Source: Spongiibacter marinus (GTDB lineage Bacteria > Pseudomonadota > Gammaproteobacteria > Pseudomonadales > Spongiibacteraceae). From it: DNA of 64,000 nucleotides. The notes beneath the pieces are model-generated. The model did no database searches. It worked only from the letters and a program-made list of their open reading frames with translations, and was not told where the DNA came from. Of the stretch, positions 1 to 8,584 are shown in pieces. The position numbers and the translations under genes are program-made. Where the stretch lies: contig NZ_JAFBBD010000004.1 in assembly GCF_016906995.1 (NCBI RefSeq), positions 310,001-374,000 on the forward strand, read 5' to 3'. Positions within the stretch are counted from its first letter, which is position 1. The number at the start of each line of letters is the position of its first letter.

Positions 1-145
1 TTAACGCTGGAGCATCGCGTATCCAGTGAGTGGAATCGACAGGTAAGTAGCGAGCATGTCGAAGCCCGGCGCTTGCAGGTTATGGCCCGCGGCCGCGCCC
101 AACAGCGCTAGCGTGCTTTCCCGCTGCCCCAGCAGATCACTGACC

Positions 146-1033
146 TCAAACGTTTAAGTAAAGCAGCAGCACCGGAATACTGATAAAACTTATCAGCGTT
201 GAGCTAACCACCATGCCCGCCACCGTGGCTGGCTCACGCTGATATTGCACCGCCAGCAGGTAGTTAAACACCGCCGCAGGCATGGCCGACTGTAACAACA
301 CAACCTCGCGTACCAGCCCATCCAGCTCCAGCGACCACACTGTAAGAAAACCCGCACTTAAGCCCAGCGCCAAGCGAGCAACGCCGAGAATCACCGCGCG
401 CCCGGCCACAGCAACCCGCAATGAGCCTAAGGAAACACCCAGTGTTATCAGCATTAAGGGAATCGACATGCCACCGAGAATGCTCAGAGTATTGCTCGCC
501 GTCGCTGGCAGCGTCCAATCACAAAATACCAGTAACGCCGCCAGGGCACCGGCGTAAATGATTGGGGAGCGCAGCACCGCGCGCACTGCATTTGAGCCAT
601 TTAGCACCGCAACGCCAAGTGAAAAATGGCAAACCATCGTGGCTAAAAATACCCCCAGGGCCAACGCCAGGCCCTGCTGACCAAAGGCGAACAGGCATAT
701 CGGCAAGCCCATATTCCCGAAATTACCAAAGGTCAGCGGCACCAGGAAGTTGCGTATGGAAAGCCCCGCAAGGGCGCAAAATGCCGAACCGAGCAGCGCC
801 GTCCAGACCAGCATTAAAAGACTTGCGGCCAGCACTTCAGACAGCACAGCCGGCGCAATCTCCACGCTGCCGAGCGTTGACACAATCAACGCGGGCGCAC
901 CGACCCACATCACCATGCGACGCACAAATTCCTGGTCGAAGGGCTGTTTGCAGCGCACCCAAACAACGCCCAAGGCGGCGCATAGCAGCACCGGCAACAT
1001 TATCGGCAGTAAGGGAGATACAACAGAAAGCAT
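146..1033 (-). CDS. AEC-family (auxin efflux carrier-like) transporter
   Basis: Predicted inner-membrane permease of 295 residues made almost entirely of hydrophobic segments, about ten helices, with the glycine- and proline-rich FGNFGNMGLP stretch near residue 105 and a repeat-like second half, as in the AEC/malonate-permease family. Family members export or import small organic anions such as malonate; the substrate cannot be read from the sequence. It follows the 3-alpha-HSD-like gene by 83 bp on the same strand and may be the last gene of the F420/SDR transcription unit, which would make a steroid-derived or organic-acid substrate possible. That link is inference from position. The start is an ATG. 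Confidence 0.75.
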   Translation of the reverse strand: MLSVVSPLLPIMLPVLLCAALGVVWVRCKQPFDQEFVRRMVMWVGAPALIVSTLGSVEIAPAVLSEVLAASLLMLVWTALLGSAFCALAGLSIRNFLVPLTFGNFGNMGLPICLFAFGQQGLALALGVFLATMVCHFSLGVAVLNGSNAVRAVLRSPIIYAGALAALLVFCDWTLPATASNTLSILGGMSIPLMLITLGVSLGSLRVAVAGRAVILGVARLALGLSAGFLTVWSLELDGLVREVVLLQSAMPAAVFNYLLAVQYQREPATVAGMVVSSTLISFISIPVLLLYLNV

Positions 1034-1116
1034 GGCGGCCCTAGCAGCAGGTATGGCGGTTCAGTAAAAGTGCTCGGGCCGCATTATGCGCGCTGCCAAG
1101 GGTAAATGGCAAAAAG

Positions 1117-1878
1117 CTAGAAGCCGTCGGGGCGCAGCATGGCGTCGTGTCCGCCATCGACAAAAATAATAGCGCCAGTCATGTAGTCGGCACCCGGCCC
1201 AAGTAAAAAACTCACCACATCGGCAATTTGCTTAGGCTGACCAATACAGCCCAGGGGCACACTGTCACCGAAATCTCGCATTGCCTGACCAAGCTCGGCA
1301 TCGGCCAGTACCTTTTCGCTCAGAGGCGTTTGCACGATACCCGGCGCAACCGCATTGATGCGAATACCGCGTCGCGCCAACTCGCCACTGCGGCGACGCA
1401 GCCAACAGCAGATGGCGTGCTTGGAACCGGCATAGGCGGAATGGGTATCGCGACTATCGGCCAGTTCGCAAGCCGCTTCCTCCTCGCCGTCGAGCAGCAA
1501 TTCCACGTAATCGTTCAGAGGCACCATCGGCGCGGAGTTCGAGGCAATCATCAACACGCGGCCGCCACGTGGTTCCAGCAAGTCCAGCACGCCTTCGGTC
1601 ACGGCGACCGCCGCAAAATAATTGATGCGCGCAATCAGCGACGGCGGCTTCACCGATGGCCCGACACCCGCGCAAGGGATAAAACCATCTATGCCTTCCG
1701 GGCAAAGCTGGCGAATACCGTCGATCGCTCTCTGACGGCCATTGTAGTCGCTCAGGTCCGCACAGATATCGGCATCGCGTAAATCCACCGACACAACGCG
1801 ATGCCCCGCGTCGCAGAGCTGCTCGCGAATCGCTGCCCCGATGCCAGTGGCACCGCCTGTCATTGCATAGACTGCCAT
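1117..1878 (-). CDS. hsdA: SDR, probable 3-alpha-hydroxysteroid dehydrogenase/carbonyl reductase (HsdA-like)
   Basis: Short-chain dehydrogenase of 253 residues expected to interconvert 3-alpha-hydroxy- and 3-oxo-steroids with NAD(H). The N-terminal TGGATGIG cofactor loop starts at residue 7. The catalytic Tyr149 and Lys153 sit in YAGSK, with serines at 113 and 115. Several stretches match my memory of Comamonas testosteroni 3-alpha-HSD: the RDAD..ADLS segment after the first Rossmann unit, the CAGVGP turn, the long acidic insertion before the catalytic Tyr, and the DGGxDAMxRP C-terminus. Length is also near that enzyme's 257. It lies 23 bp downstream of fbiC, so it probably shares the F420 operon transcript. 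Substrate stereochemistry is inferred; a generic SDR cannot be excluded. Confidence 0.75.
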   Translation of the reverse strand: MAVYAMTGGATGIGAAIREQLCDAGHRVVSVDLRDADICADLSDYNGRQRAIDGIRQLCPEGIDGFIPCAGVGPSVKPPSLIARINYFAAVAVTEGVLDLLEPRGGRVLMIASNSAPMVPLNDYVELLLDGEEEAACELADSRDTHSAYAGSKHAICCWLRRRSGELARRGIRINAVAPGIVQTPLSEKVLADAELGQAMRDFGDSVPLGCIGQPKQIADVVSFLLGPGADYMTGAIIFVDGGHDAMLRPDGF

Positions 1879-1901
1879 GATGTTATTCCTGTTATTTATT
1901 A

Positions 1902-4352
1902 TTAGCCGCTGGCAATTAATTGACGCTTACTGCGTTCATACTTGCTCGCCGGCGTATTGACCGCAACCGCCAAACGCTCGGCATGCCGGGCCCGTTCCAT
2001 CTGCGTCGTATCGGCCTGGCCGTAGAGGGTGTTACGTTGACGAGCAACGCGCCCCATCGCCGCGATGCGCTGCTCCATTTCCTGAGGCGATGTCTCTTCG
2101 CCATGGCTAGCACCAGCGGCCCGGGTGATGGTTTCATTCATCAGCGTCCCGCCGAGGTCGTTAACCCCGGCATTCAAACAGGCCATAACCCCTTCCGCGC
2201 CCATTTTCACCCAGGACGCCTGAATATTGTCGATCAAGCCATTAAAGACCAAGCGTGCGACCGCATGCATCAGCAGCGATTCGCGGAACGTTGGCCCGCG
2301 ACGAGCACGCCCTTTCAAATAGATTGGCGATTCTGCGGCGACAAAAGGCAGCGGCACGAATTCAGTAAAACCGCCTGTTTTCAGCTGTAACGCGCGTATT
2401 GCCAGCAGGTGATTGGCCCAGTGCTCGTAGCCGTCAACGTGGCCGAACATAATTGTGGCGGTTGTTGGCAAACCAACTCCATGGGCAACTTCCATGACCT
2501 GAAGCCACTGTTCGGTATTAATTTTATCGGGGCACAACACCGCCCTGACCCGGTCATCCAACACTTCGGCAGCGGTTCCAGGCAGACTGTGCAACCCCGC
2601 CGCCTTTAATTGCCGCAGGTAATCCTCCAGCGGCATACCGAGCGTCTGAGCACCCTGCCAGACTTCCAGTGGCGAGAAGGCGTGGATGTGCATTGCCGGC
2701 GCCGCCTCGCGCAGCGTCGCCAATATATCCAGATAGGTCTGCCCGGTATATTCAGGATGAATGCCACCCTGCATACACACTTCGGTGGCACCGCGCTGCC
2801 AGGCCTCTTTAGCGCGCCGGGCGATTTCGTCGGCACTCAGGTCATAGGGTCGGCCACGCAAATTCTCACTGAGCTTGCCCTTAGAGAAAGCGCAAAACTG
2901 GCACTTGAAATAACAGACATTGGTGTAATTGATGTTGCGATTGACAACATAACTAACGGTATCGCCACAGCGCCGCTCGCGCAGGCGGTCCGCTGCTTGG
3001 CAAACGGCGGCAAAGTCTTCACCGCGCGCTTGAAACAAGCTGACAATATCCTGTTGAGTTAACCGCTGCTCAGCCTCTGCTCGCTGTAAAATATCGGCAA
3101 CAGCGGCACTTGCAACAGGCCGGCGCTTAGCAAGCAATGCAAGCTCCGCCGCGGGCGCATCAGCGGCCTGCCCGGTCAGCCATTCGTCCACCCTCGGCAG
3201 GCCCTGGCCATCCACACGACTAAGTAGGCGCGGCACCAATGCGGGGTCCAGCCAATGCTGCGCCCGTCGGACATAAGAGGGGTAGATTGTCAGGCGCTCG
3301 TGCAGGTATTTACCACTTAGCGCCGTTTCCTTGGCCAAGCGCTCCACGTGTGGCCACGGCGCTTCGGGGTTCACAAAGTCGGGCGTCACTGGCGACACGC
3401 CGCCCCAATCATTGATCCCGGCAGCAACGATCTGCGGCAGCACACCGGGGCTGAGGTTTGGTGGCGCTTGAATGCTCATTTCCGCCCCAAATATCAACCG
3501 AGCGACGGCGATCGTCCATAGCAAGTCATTGAGATCGGGCTCGGGTGCCGACGCCATTTTAGTGCCTTCCTTGGCGCGAAAATTCTGCACGATCACTTCT
3601 TGCAAATGGCCAAACTCGCTGTGAACGTCTCGCAGGGCAAGCAGAGAATCAATGCGCTCAGCGCGGGTCTCGCCAATACCGATTAAGATGCCCGAGGTAA
3701 ACGGCACCCTCGCTTGGCCAGCGCGGCGCAGGGTTTGCAATCGCGCCTCAGGGGTTTTATCGGGCGAACCGTAGTGAGGCATGCCCTTTTCACACAGGCG
3801 CTCCGATGCCGACTCCAACATAATGCCCATAGACGCAGATACCGGACGCAGCAGAGCGATCTCATCTTCGCTCATGCAGCCCGCATTGATATGCGGTAGA
3901 ACCGATGTTTCCGCCAAGACCCGCCCCGCAACATGGGCGAGATATTCCAGAGTGCTTGCAAATCCCATCTGCGCGAGCGCTTCACGCGCGGCCTTATAAC
4001 GCAGCTCAGGGCGCTCACCCAGGGTAAACAAGGCTTCTTTGCAGCCCAGTCTTTCGGCCTCACGCACCTGCTCAATCACGTGCTCGACCGGCATGTACGC
4101 CTGCTCGATACGCTTGGGGGTTTTGGCGAAGGTGCAGTAGTGGCAAACATCGCGACACAGCTGGGTAAGGGGAATAAAGACTTTGCGGGAATAACTCACG
4201 CCGCTCCCGAAGCCCCGGTCTCGCAAGGTCGCTGCCGCTGTCGCCAGCGTGGCGGTATCTTCGCAGCGACTGAGTTGTCGAGCCTGCTCATCGCTGAGCG
4301 AGCCGTGCAAGGCCGTCTCTAGAAGGGCGTCAATCGACATAGAATTCATCAT
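1902..4352 (-). CDS. fbiC: FbiC: fused CofG-CofH, 7,8-didemethyl-8-hydroxy-5-deazariboflavin (Fo) synthase
   Basis: A single 816-residue polypeptide carries both radical-SAM halves that build the deazaflavin chromophore Fo of coenzyme F420 from tyrosine and 5-amino-6-ribitylaminouracil. The N-terminal half is CofG-like, with its 4Fe-4S cysteines C66, C70 and C73 (CRDVCHYC). The C-terminal half is CofH-like, with C480, C484 and C487 (CYFKCQFC) after the NINYTNV stretch. The fused order matches actinobacterial FbiC, whereas archaea and cyanobacteria usually have two proteins. The start ATG overlaps the cofC stop (TGATG), so translation is probably coupled. Function is confident from the motifs; activity still depends on the neighbouring cof genes. 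Confidence 0.95.
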   Translation of the reverse strand: MMNSMSIDALLETALHGSLSDEQARQLSRCEDTATLATAAATLRDRGFGSGVSYSRKVFIPLTQLCRDVCHYCTFAKTPKRIEQAYMPVEHVIEQVREAERLGCKEALFTLGERPELRYKAAREALAQMGFASTLEYLAHVAGRVLAETSVLPHINAGCMSEDEIALLRPVSASMGIMLESASERLCEKGMPHYGSPDKTPEARLQTLRRAGQARVPFTSGILIGIGETRAERIDSLLALRDVHSEFGHLQEVIVQNFRAKEGTKMASAPEPDLNDLLWTIAVARLIFGAEMSIQAPPNLSPGVLPQIVAAGINDWGGVSPVTPDFVNPEAPWPHVERLAKETALSGKYLHERLTIYPSYVRRAQHWLDPALVPRLLSRVDGQGLPRVDEWLTGQAADAPAAELALLAKRRPVASAAVADILQRAEAEQRLTQQDIVSLFQARGEDFAAVCQAADRLRERRCGDTVSYVVNRNINYTNVCYFKCQFCAFSKGKLSENLRGRPYDLSADEIARRAKEAWQRGATEVCMQGGIHPEYTGQTYLDILATLREAAPAMHIHAFSPLEVWQGAQTLGMPLEDYLRQLKAAGLHSLPGTAAEVLDDRVRAVLCPDKINTEQWLQVMEVAHGVGLPTTATIMFGHVDGYEHWANHLLAIRALQLKTGGFTEFVPLPFVAAESPIYLKGRARRGPTFRESLLMHAVARLVFNGLIDNIQASWVKMGAEGVMACLNAGVNDLGGTLMNETITRAAGASHGEETSPQEMEQRIAAMGRVARQRNTLYGQADTTQMERARHAERLAVAVNTPASKYERSKRQLIASG

Positions 4353-5074
4353 CAGCTTCTCACTACTCGCGGCGACTCAACCGCCGCGCACTCACGAGGA
4401 TTCATCTGCAATAAGCGGCGCGCAATACCACTTTCACTCAGGTAGCGCATCGTTTGCGGGGCGCGACTGGAGGTGCCTGCACTCACCAGCGCTAGCAGGT
4501 CCTCACGGGTGTCGATATCGTTGGCCAGGCCCGGCGCGCGGAACACTTGAAGCGACAGATTGCGCGCCGCCGCCTCTGCGGTGTGGGCAGTTAAACTGCC
4601 CTCCCCATAGCGCAAGCGGATTCGGCTTGCTAAGGGCATCAACACAACATTACTGCCACCGCCGTGGCGATCCGTGGCGATAACCACTTGTTCGCTTGCC
4701 CCGCCTTGCACCGCAATAAGGTCACGCAGCTCAGCCGCGCTCAATAAAGGCAAATCACCGTGCACAATCATGACGCGCTGCGGAGGCTTATCCAAGCAGG
4801 AGATTCGATCCAGGGTCGCCTCCAACACCGCATTCAAACCGCTGCCCAGCTGCGATTCCGGCCAGCAAAGTGCGTGAAAGTGCTCGGCAAGCAAATGCGC
4901 CGCTGGGTCGTCAGACACAATCAACAGCTGATCCACTTCATCGACCGCCGATAGCTGGGCCAATACATCTTCCACCATGTGCTGAAACAAGGCCCGCCGC
5001 TCCGATATGCTCAAACACCCGGACAAGCGCTGTTTCGCTTTAACAAAATCCTTCAGTGGGAGTATTAACCACAT
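4352..5074 (-). CDS. cofC: CofC/FbiD: guanylyltransferase activating the F420 phospho-acid
   Basis: Nucleotidyltransferase of 240 residues that joins GMP from GTP to a three-carbon phospho-acid, giving the activated donor for CofD. Recognisable CofC motifs include LPLKDFVKAKQRL at the N-terminus, HGDLPLL (metal-binding acidic pair) near residue 104, ATDRHGGGSN, GEGSLTAHTAEA and LANDIDTREDL. In characterised lineages the substrate is 2-phospholactate (archaea), phosphoenolpyruvate (mycobacteria) or 3-phosphoglycerate (Paraburkholderia/Mycetohabitans). Which one applies here cannot be settled by eye. The C-terminal tail of about 40 residues after LANDIDTREDL looks longer than the core fold needs. 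It follows cofD by 3 bp and overlaps fbiC by one base. Confidence 0.92.
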   Translation of the reverse strand: MWLILPLKDFVKAKQRLSGCLSISERRALFQHMVEDVLAQLSAVDEVDQLLIVSDDPAAHLLAEHFHALCWPESQLGSGLNAVLEATLDRISCLDKPPQRVMIVHGDLPLLSAAELRDLIAVQGGASEQVVIATDRHGGGSNVVLMPLASRIRLRYGEGSLTAHTAEAAARNLSLQVFRAPGLANDIDTREDLLALVSAGTSSRAPQTMRYLSESGIARRLLQMNPRECAAVESPRVVRS

Positions 5075-5077
5075 CGC

Positions 5078-6034
5078 CTACACCAATTCCTCAATCAACG
5101 ACAGCGTCTCCTCGGCCAAACGCCGTTTGCTATCAAGAGTGGTCATCATACTTGGCACAGCTCGGCAGGCGACCCCCGTCTGGGCGATGTCATCGCACTG
5201 CTGAGCATCGGCACTGTCGATGATAAAGCCGTCCAGCAGGTCGCAGTAGTACTCAGCCACCGCCGCCGCCCTGCGGGGTATATCGAGCTCGTGCATCATT
5301 TTTGCAGCAGGGCCCTTCACCGCCGCGCCAGACACAATGGGCGAAATAGCGACCACCGGCACGTTCACTTGCATAAGCGCCTCGCGACACCCCGGCAAGG
5401 ATAGAATCGGGTCGACGCTCAGAAATGGGTTAGATGGACAAATAATGATGCCGCGCAAGGCAGGGTCGGCAAGCGCGGAGATAATCGCCGGGTTGAGCTG
5501 CGCCGTATCGAGGCCGTCGAAAACGACCTTCTCCACTCGGGGCTCACAGCGCTCGCGAACAAAGTATTCCTGGAAGGCGAGTTCACCCATATCAGTAAAC
5601 ACTCGCGTTGCTACGCGCTGTTCGGTCATGGGCAGCAGCGCCGCGGGACAGCCCAGGCGCTCGCCCAACTGACGAGTGACATCCGTTAACGACTGCCCCG
5701 CCGCCAGCGCTTGAGTGCGGTACAAATGCGTCGCCAAATCGCGATCGCCCAACTGGAACCACTGGCCGTCGTCGAGTCGACGCATCGCTTCCAGCGTTAC
5801 CCAGCTTTCATCGCGCAATCCCCAGCCGCGCTGTTCGTCATTCAGGTCTGCCAGGGCGTATAGATTGGAGTCGAGGTCGGGGCAAATTCGTAAGCCCCAG
5901 TAGTCGAAGTCATCGGCCGTATTCACCACCACTTGCAGCTGCGATGGTGGCAGGCACTCGGCCAAGCCCCTCACTAATTTGGCGCCGCCAACGCCCCCGC
6001 TCAGTGCGAGAAATTTTCCCGATAACGTCGCCAT
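5078..6034 (-). CDS. cofD: CofD/FbiA: 2-phospho-L-lactate transferase family
   Basis: Protein of 318 residues that moves the activated phospho-acid moiety from the CofC product onto Fo, giving F420-0 or dehydro-F420-0. Diagnostic stretches are LSGGVGGAKLVRGL at residues 12-25, VNTADDFDYWGL, PDLDSNLYALA with the following GWGLRDESW, and the conserved PSNPFLSVDPIL loop near residue 200. Length is normal for the family. The start ATG overlaps the cofE stop by one base (TAATG), and cofC begins 3 bp after its stop. It is unfused and looks intact. Whether the product is the saturated or dehydro form depends on CofC and is not visible here; no FbiB-type reductase domain is found nearby. Confidence 0.93.
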   Translation of the reverse strand: MATLSGKFLALSGGVGGAKLVRGLAECLPPSQLQVVVNTADDFDYWGLRICPDLDSNLYALADLNDEQRGWGLRDESWVTLEAMRRLDDGQWFQLGDRDLATHLYRTQALAAGQSLTDVTRQLGERLGCPAALLPMTEQRVATRVFTDMGELAFQEYFVRERCEPRVEKVVFDGLDTAQLNPAIISALADPALRGIIICPSNPFLSVDPILSLPGCREALMQVNVPVVAISPIVSGAAVKGPAAKMMHELDIPRRAAAVAEYYCDLLDGFIIDSADAQQCDDIAQTGVACRAVPSMMTTLDSKRRLAEETLSLIEELV

Positions 6035-6804
6035 TAGCGAAACATATCCCGGTCGCGGTCGCGCAATAAGCCCTGCGAGCCCTCGTCAGAGGGGCGCAAG
6101 TTAGCACCGCGCAGCAGCACCACCGGACAGCCCTCATCGGCCTGCCCCATCAGGTAAGACGCCGCCGCAGCAAGCTCGTCGGCGACGGCAATTTCAGTGA
6201 CTTCGAGAGTGCGGCCGAACAAATCGGCATCGCCTATGCGGTTTTCAACAACCTCGAAGCCGGCAGTGCCGAGCGCAAAGCCCACCGTGCCATTGCGCCA
6301 GGCCCGCCCCGCACTGTCGTTAATGATCACCGCAATATTTGCCGAAAAACGTGCGTCCAGCGCCGCCTTTAAACGCCGCGCACTGGCATCGGGGTCAATG
6401 GGTAACAGCAGCAACTGGGGGTCGTCTTCAGTATTGGGGATATTCGACTTGTCGATGCCAGCATTTGCGTGAACCACCCCGAGGCGATGCTCCACAATCA
6501 CCACACCCGGACGCGCCCGCAGCACCTCCCGTGACTCCTGGAGCACGCATTCCATTTGCCGCGGGTCCTTGTCGCAGCGCTGCGCCAGTGCCAGCGCTTC
6601 TTCACTGGGAGAGACATCAGACAAGCGAACATAGCGCCCTTCCGCCTTGGAGAAGATCTTCTGCGCAAGCACCAGCACATCGCCGTCTTGCAGGCTTAGC
6701 TGATTGCCGAGCAGCGAATCAGCCACCATGGCGCTCAAGTCGTCTCCTGGCTCCACCAGCGGGAAATTCTGCAAGGCAACTAGCTGTAATTGCGAACTGG
6801 CCAT
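6034..6804 (-). CDS. cofE: CofE: coenzyme F420-0 gamma-glutamyl ligase
   Basis: Stand-alone CofE of 256 residues that adds gamma-linked glutamate to F420-0 using GTP. Family motifs are LAQKIFSKAEGR near residue 46, the VVHANAGIDKSNIP metal/nucleotide loop, and NDSAGRAWRNG where most homologs have SDS; the Asn is a small departure. It lacks the C-terminal nitroreductase-like domain found in mycobacterial FbiB. The poly-glutamate tail may therefore be short, and a dehydro intermediate would need another reductase; that is inference. Spacing to the preceding reductase gene is 9 bp and it overlaps cofD by one base, so it is inside the operon. Confidence 0.93.
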   Translation of the reverse strand: MASSQLQLVALQNFPLVEPGDDLSAMVADSLLGNQLSLQDGDVLVLAQKIFSKAEGRYVRLSDVSPSEEALALAQRCDKDPRQMECVLQESREVLRARPGVVIVEHRLGVVHANAGIDKSNIPNTEDDPQLLLLPIDPDASARRLKAALDARFSANIAVIINDSAGRAWRNGTVGFALGTAGFEVVENRIGDADLFGRTLEVTEIAVADELAAAASYLMGQADEGCPVVLLRGANLRPSDEGSQGLLRDRDRDMFR

Positions 6805-6813
6805 CTGTGCAAC

Positions 6814-7488
6814 TTACTCGTCGACACCCGTGAGTTTAATGCCAGCATGACACTGGTATTGTTTGTTTATAAATATCAGCAGAGAGGTCATCGCCTCCAC
6901 TGCCGCCGCATTGGCGATACTGCCGGCGTGGAAACCGCGCAGCCCGGCGGCTTCAACCAGGTTAATAACCGTTGCCCGCGCTTCTTTATTGTTGCCGCAA
7001 ACCAGGACATCACAATCGAGCTCGGAGCCCTCCTGCAGATGTACGGCCGCCACATTCTGAAAGGCCGACACCACCTTGACGTCGTCGCCGAGAATCTCCT
7101 GCGCGATCTGTCCAGCAGAGCCTTCCTCAGGCAGTTGCACCCGCGCCACTTTGGGCGGCACCAGGGGAACCGTCACATCGATCAGGATCTTGCCCTGCAG
7201 CGCGCCGCGTAGTGACTCCAGTGTGCTGCGATGGTGGGCAAAAGGTACGGTCAACGCGGCAATATCTGCCGCCTCAGCCGCCGATTGATTATCCATCGCC
7301 TCGACTGCGACGGCGTCGACCCCGCGCTCATCCATCAATGCCTTGAGCTCAGCAACCGCTTGCTCGGCCTTCTCTTGGGTGCGAGAACCGATAATCACGC
7401 GGTAACCCGCCTGGGCCCAGCGTCTGGCTAAGCCTGTACCCAAATTACCGGTACCGCCTAAAATCGCAATTACTGCACTGTTGGACAT
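6814..7488 (-). CDS. npdG: NADPH-dependent F420 reductase (Fno/NpdG-like)
   Basis: Predicted F420H2:NADP+ oxidoreductase, about 224 residues. It supplies reduced F420 from NADPH or runs in reverse. The N-terminal Rossmann loop reads ILGGTGNLGTGLARR, followed by the GSRTQEKAEQ segment that fits NADP phosphate binding. The C-terminal half carries FQNVAAVHL and the CDVLVCGNN stretch typical of this family. I place the start at the ATG at 7486-7488, which has an AAAGG box 8 bases upstream; an in-frame GTG at 7519-7521 would add 11 residues without a better ribosome site. It is the first gene of the F420 operon, so its promoter lies in the divergent gap before 7768. Confidence 0.88.
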   Translation of the reverse strand: MSNSAVIAILGGTGNLGTGLARRWAQAGYRVIIGSRTQEKAEQAVAELKALMDERGVDAVAVEAMDNQSAAEAADIAALTVPFAHHRSTLESLRGALQGKILIDVTVPLVPPKVARVQLPEEGSAGQIAQEILGDDVKVVSAFQNVAAVHLQEGSELDCDVLVCGNNKEARATVINLVEAAGLRGFHAGSIANAAAVEAMTSLLIFINKQYQCHAGIKLTGVDE

Positions 7489-7767
7489 ATCACATACCTT
7501 TATCTTTATGTTGAAACTCACGACTGGACGCTATCGCCGACGAACACAGCGGCAGGCTCCCAGCACATCAAATCGATCGCCAGTATAACGTGGGCACTAT
7601 AACTGGCACTGACAAAACAAGTCATTTACGCATAAAAATACGGTCATATTAAATCGTGGGCTAAAGCGATAAACTGTCGCCCAAAAATGTCGCGGCGATT
7701 ATTGGCTCGCAAGAAGCCAAGCCGCCGCAAACACTAACATGACAGGGCACAAGGTAGGTAAAAAGGA
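7489..7767. promoter_or_regulatory. Divergent promoter region between the F420 operon and an SDR gene
   Basis: A non-coding gap of about 280 bp separates the leftward F420 operon from the rightward SDR gene, so it must hold promoters for both. The part around 7620-7660 is AT-rich compared with the flanks and is the likeliest promoter core. A TATAAC hexamer occurs twice (near 7577 and 7590). I could not identify convincing -35/-10 pairs or a perfect operator by eye. Confidence 0.5.
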
Positions 7768-8547
7768 ATGCAAAACGCACTGGATTTTACGGGTAAAGTC
7801 GTCATCGTTACCGGCGGCGGGAAAGGTGTTGGCCGCGGTATCAGCGAACGGTTTTTGGCTGCCGGGGCAGACGTAGCGATCTGCGGTCGCAGTAAACCCG
7901 ACAGCCTACCCAGTGCTGAGGGTCGGGAAGCGTGGTTCAGCGCGCTGGATGTTCGCGACCCGGACGCGGTCCAGGCCTTTGTCGACAGCGTGAAAGAGAA
8001 GTTTGGTCGCATCGACGTGCTGATCAACAACGCTGGCGGCGCCCCCTATGCCGATGCGGCCACCGCCTCGCCACGGTTTTCTGAATCCATCGTGCGTCTC
8101 AATCTGCTCGCGCCACTCTTCTTTGCCCAGGCCTGCAATGCGGTGATGCAGCAGCAGGAAGGCGGCAGCATCGTCAATATTGCCTCAGTGAGCGCCCAGC
8201 GCCCGTCGCCGGGTACCGCCGCCTACGGCGCAGCGAAAGCCGGCCTGTTAAACCTGAGCAGCTCCCTAGCCGTGGAATGGGCGCCCAAGGTCCGTAGCAA
8301 CACGATTATTGCCGGCCTGATTCGCACTGAACAGTCCCATTTGCACTACGGCGACGAAGCCGGGATTGCGGCAGTGGGCGAAACGATCCCACTGGGACGA
8401 ATGGCGGTTCCCAACGATATTGCCGGGGCCTGTTTATTCCTGGCCAGTGACATGGCCAGCTACGTGAGCGGTGCAGCGCTCACCGTGCACGGCGGCGGTG
8501 AAAAGCCCGCGTTTTTGGGCGTCGCTAACGCCGACAACGAAAAATAA
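7768..8547 (+). CDS. SDR family oxidoreductase
   Basis: Classical short-chain dehydrogenase of 259 residues. The cofactor loop TGGGKGVGRGI lies near residue 15, NNAGG near 90, the catalytic Ser in IASVSAQ, and Tyr/Lys in YGAAKAG. The C-terminal HGGGEKPAFL ending recalls SDRs seen in actinobacterial steroid and lipid catabolism, but I cannot name an ortholog. Substrate is therefore unassigned; a 3-hydroxyacyl or hydroxysteroid compound is a reasonable guess from the neighbourhood. It is divergent from the F420 operon and converges on pyk. The ATG has AAGG directly adjacent and AGGTAGG further upstream, so the start is slightly uncertain. Confidence 0.8.
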   Translation: MQNALDFTGKVVIVTGGGKGVGRGISERFLAAGADVAICGRSKPDSLPSAEGREAWFSALDVRDPDAVQAFVDSVKEKFGRIDVLINNAGGAPYADAATASPRFSESIVRLNLLAPLFFAQACNAVMQQQEGGSIVNIASVSAQRPSPGTAAYGAAKAGLLNLSSSLAVEWAPKVRSNTIIAGLIRTEQSHLHYGDEAGIAAVGETIPLGRMAVPNDIAGACLFLASDMASYVSGAALTVHGGGEKPAFLGVANADNEK

Positions 8548-8561
8548 GTGATGCCTTGAAT

Positions 8562-8581
8562 GGGGCCAGCAGACTGGCCCC
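8562..8581. terminator. Hairpin between convergent SDR and pyk genes
   Basis: An 8-bp perfect stem (GGGGCCAG at 8562-8569 with CTGGCCCC at 8574-8581, 4-base loop) fills the 37-bp gap between two converging stop codons. It lacks a long T tract on either side, so it is a possible bidirectional terminator rather than a strong one. Confidence 0.55.
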
Positions 8582-8584
8582 TGC

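Noticed and set aside
1-153. Minus-strand open stretch of 50 codons ending in a stop at the window edge
   Set aside because: The frame is closed by a stop at 154-156 and has no usable start before its last 16 codons; no family likeness.
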